DNA from: Rikenella microfusus
GTDB taxonomy: Bacteria > Bacteroidota > Bacteroidia > Bacteroidales > SZUA-534
Direction: 5' to 3'
Assembly: GCA_020719105.1 (NCBI GenBank)
Contig: DYQV01000156.1
Location: 1-6,121, forward strand
Length of the DNA stretch: 6,121 bases
A model generated the notes under the pieces. That model saw only the letters and a program-made list of their open reading frames with translations, had not been told where the DNA came from and did no database searches. Of the stretch, positions 5,661 through 6,121 are shown piece after piece. Position 1 is the stretch's first letter. Each line of letters starts with the position of its first letter. The position numbers and the translations under genes were made by a program.

Positions 5661-5711
5661 AGCTACACCTCAATATTGGGAAAATAAAAACTCCCAATTT
5701 TGGGTGTAGCT
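5661..5711. repeat. Long hairpin with arms AGCTACACC / GGTGTAGCT
   Basis: The outer 9-bp arms (5661-5669, 5703-5711) are exact complements. Inside them ATTGGG (5675-5680) pairs with CCCAAT (5693-5698) around an A-rich 12-base loop. Only a few bases between the two stems fail to pair, so the whole 51 bp is a near-continuous palindrome. Arms of this kind are seen at ends of small transposable elements; no transposase is present. Confidence 0.75.
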
Positions 5712-5712
5712 A

Positions 5713-5731
5713 TCCCGATGTAAAATCGGGA
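5713..5731. repeat. REP-like hairpin TCCCGAT-gtaaa-ATCGGGA
   Basis: A perfect 7-bp stem with a 5-base loop lies one base after the previous hairpin. The tetranucleotide GTAG (5706-5709) precedes it closely, the arrangement described for REP sequences recognised by REP-associated tyrosine transposases (RAYTs). That relationship is inference; no RAYT gene lies in the window. The 10-bp palindrome GTGAGCTCAC follows at 5745-5754. Confidence 0.55.
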
Positions 5732-5765
5732 GGGGTTTACTTGCGTGAGCTCACTTTGTTCGGTT

Positions 5766-5834
5766 CCCGCTTTGCAACCCAATGCCCATCGCACATTCAC
5801 ACCTTTCGCTGTGCTCAGGTATGAATAAAGCGGG
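5766..5834. repeat. Spaced inverted repeat CCCGCTTT / AAAGCGGG
   Basis: The 8-bp arms 5766-5773 and 5827-5834 are exact complements separated by 53 bp. The interior contains a weaker fold, ACCT...AGGT (5801-5820), with GC-GC pairing inside. It is the last member of the palindrome cluster that starts at 5580. Confidence 0.5.
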
Positions 5835-5869
5835 TTAATATACTTTTCAGGGTTTTTATAGTGAAATAT

Positions 5870-5959
5870 AACTATGGGTGAATAATAATCAACGTAAATC
5901 AGGTTTTTATTAGTGGCATAATTCTTAATCCAAATATTAAGCGATGCTATCGGTTTGGC
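5870..5959 (-). pseudogene. Remnant of an SGNH/GDSL-type hydrolase (about 30 codons)
   Basis: Reading the minus strand from 5959 gives AKPIAS, then LNIWIKNYATNKNLIYVDYYS. This resembles the segment LN.WIK.YA..N.L.YvDYYS found near the C-terminus of secreted SGNH/GDSL lipase-acylhydrolases, just before the catalytic Asp-x-x-His block. The Asp-His block itself is missing: after YYSPIV the open frame continues into the palindrome cluster, reading unrelated residues to a TAG at 5663-5665. Upstream of AKP the frame enters the palindrome at 5958-6065. No ATG is available in this frame before an upstream stop. I read it as a broken gene bounded on both sides by repetitive elements. The match is recognised by eye over only about 27 residues. 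Confidence 0.5.
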
Positions 5960-6065
5960 GGTATAAAACGTTGGGGATTGCGTGCTACTATCCTGTCCGT
6001 TACACTAAACTTGATGCGGGGCAGAATGCTTGAATAACAACTTCAACCCCTATGCTTTATACCGC
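5958..6065. repeat. 108-bp imperfect palindrome with GCGGTATAAA / TTTATACCGC arms
   Basis: Exact 10-bp arms (5958-5967 and 6056-6065) extend inward: after one mismatch three pairs form (CGT with ATG, one wobble), then one mismatch, then GGGG (5973-5976) with CCCC (6047-6050). The stem is thus about 19 positions with two mismatches. A direct repeat TGGCGGT occurs at 5956-5962 and 6077-6083, and GCAT-GTT-ATGC (6064-6074) sits at the right end. The element adjoins the hydrolase remnant. From 6084 to the window end I see no gene. Confidence 0.65.
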
Positions 6066-6121
6066 ATGTTATGCACTGGCGGTTTTTATTTGTGTCTGTA
6101 TAACCCTCAATTTCATTATCA

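Noticed and set aside
5681..5705. Minus-strand terminator CCCA-AAAT-TGGG followed by a T-rich tract
   Set aside because: The stem is 4-5 bp with a minimal loop and lies inside the larger 5661-5711 palindrome; no upstream gene needs it.

Overview
The window looks like chromosomal DNA of a member of the Bacteroidota. The DNA is AT-rich, none of the starts has a clear Shine-Dalgarno sequence, and the only convincing promoter fits the Bacteroidota type (TTTG near -33, TTTG-ending -7 box). The encoded proteins also read like Bacteroidota family members. All recognisable genes lie on the minus strand, so transcription runs from right to left.

Reading in the direction of transcription, 5328 to 353 holds an efflux-type operon: a TetR-family regulator, a TolC-like outer-membrane factor, a lipoprotein HlyD/YbhG-like membrane-fusion protein, and two ABC ATPases. 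The ATPases correspond to the N-terminal and C-terminal halves of the fused E. coli protein YbhF. The gene content resembles cecR-ybhG-ybhFSR, with YbhF split in two and a dedicated TolC added. The ABC-2 permeases expected next are not in the window and should lie beyond its left edge. The two ATPases are degenerate in complementary ways, which predicts a heterodimer with one working ATP site. The TetR promoter carries repeated TTGACCA half-sites, suggesting autoregulation.

Four of the five junctions between neighbouring genes (TetR-TolC, TolC-HlyD, ATPase 1-ATPase 2, ATPase 2-four-helix gene) contain degenerate 7-bp repeats. There are two sequence classes: one reads CAATTAA on the coding strand, the other reads about AGAARTT. 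Three of the CDSs end inside such an array. Both classes carry a stop codon that recurs in all three frames. The two ATPase genes stop at the same base of a shared 20-bp repeat.

At the left edge, beside the longest array, is a broken four-helix-bundle (23S rRNA intervening-sequence type) gene with an apparent internal deletion.

The right-hand 790 bp (5329-6121) has no intact gene. It holds the TetR control region, a run of palindromes at 5580-5834 resembling REP/MITE-type DNA, a short remnant of an SGNH/GDSL hydrolase at 5870-5959, and a 108-bp imperfect palindrome at 5958-6065 that abuts the remnant. This end looks like a graveyard of small mobile or repetitive elements.
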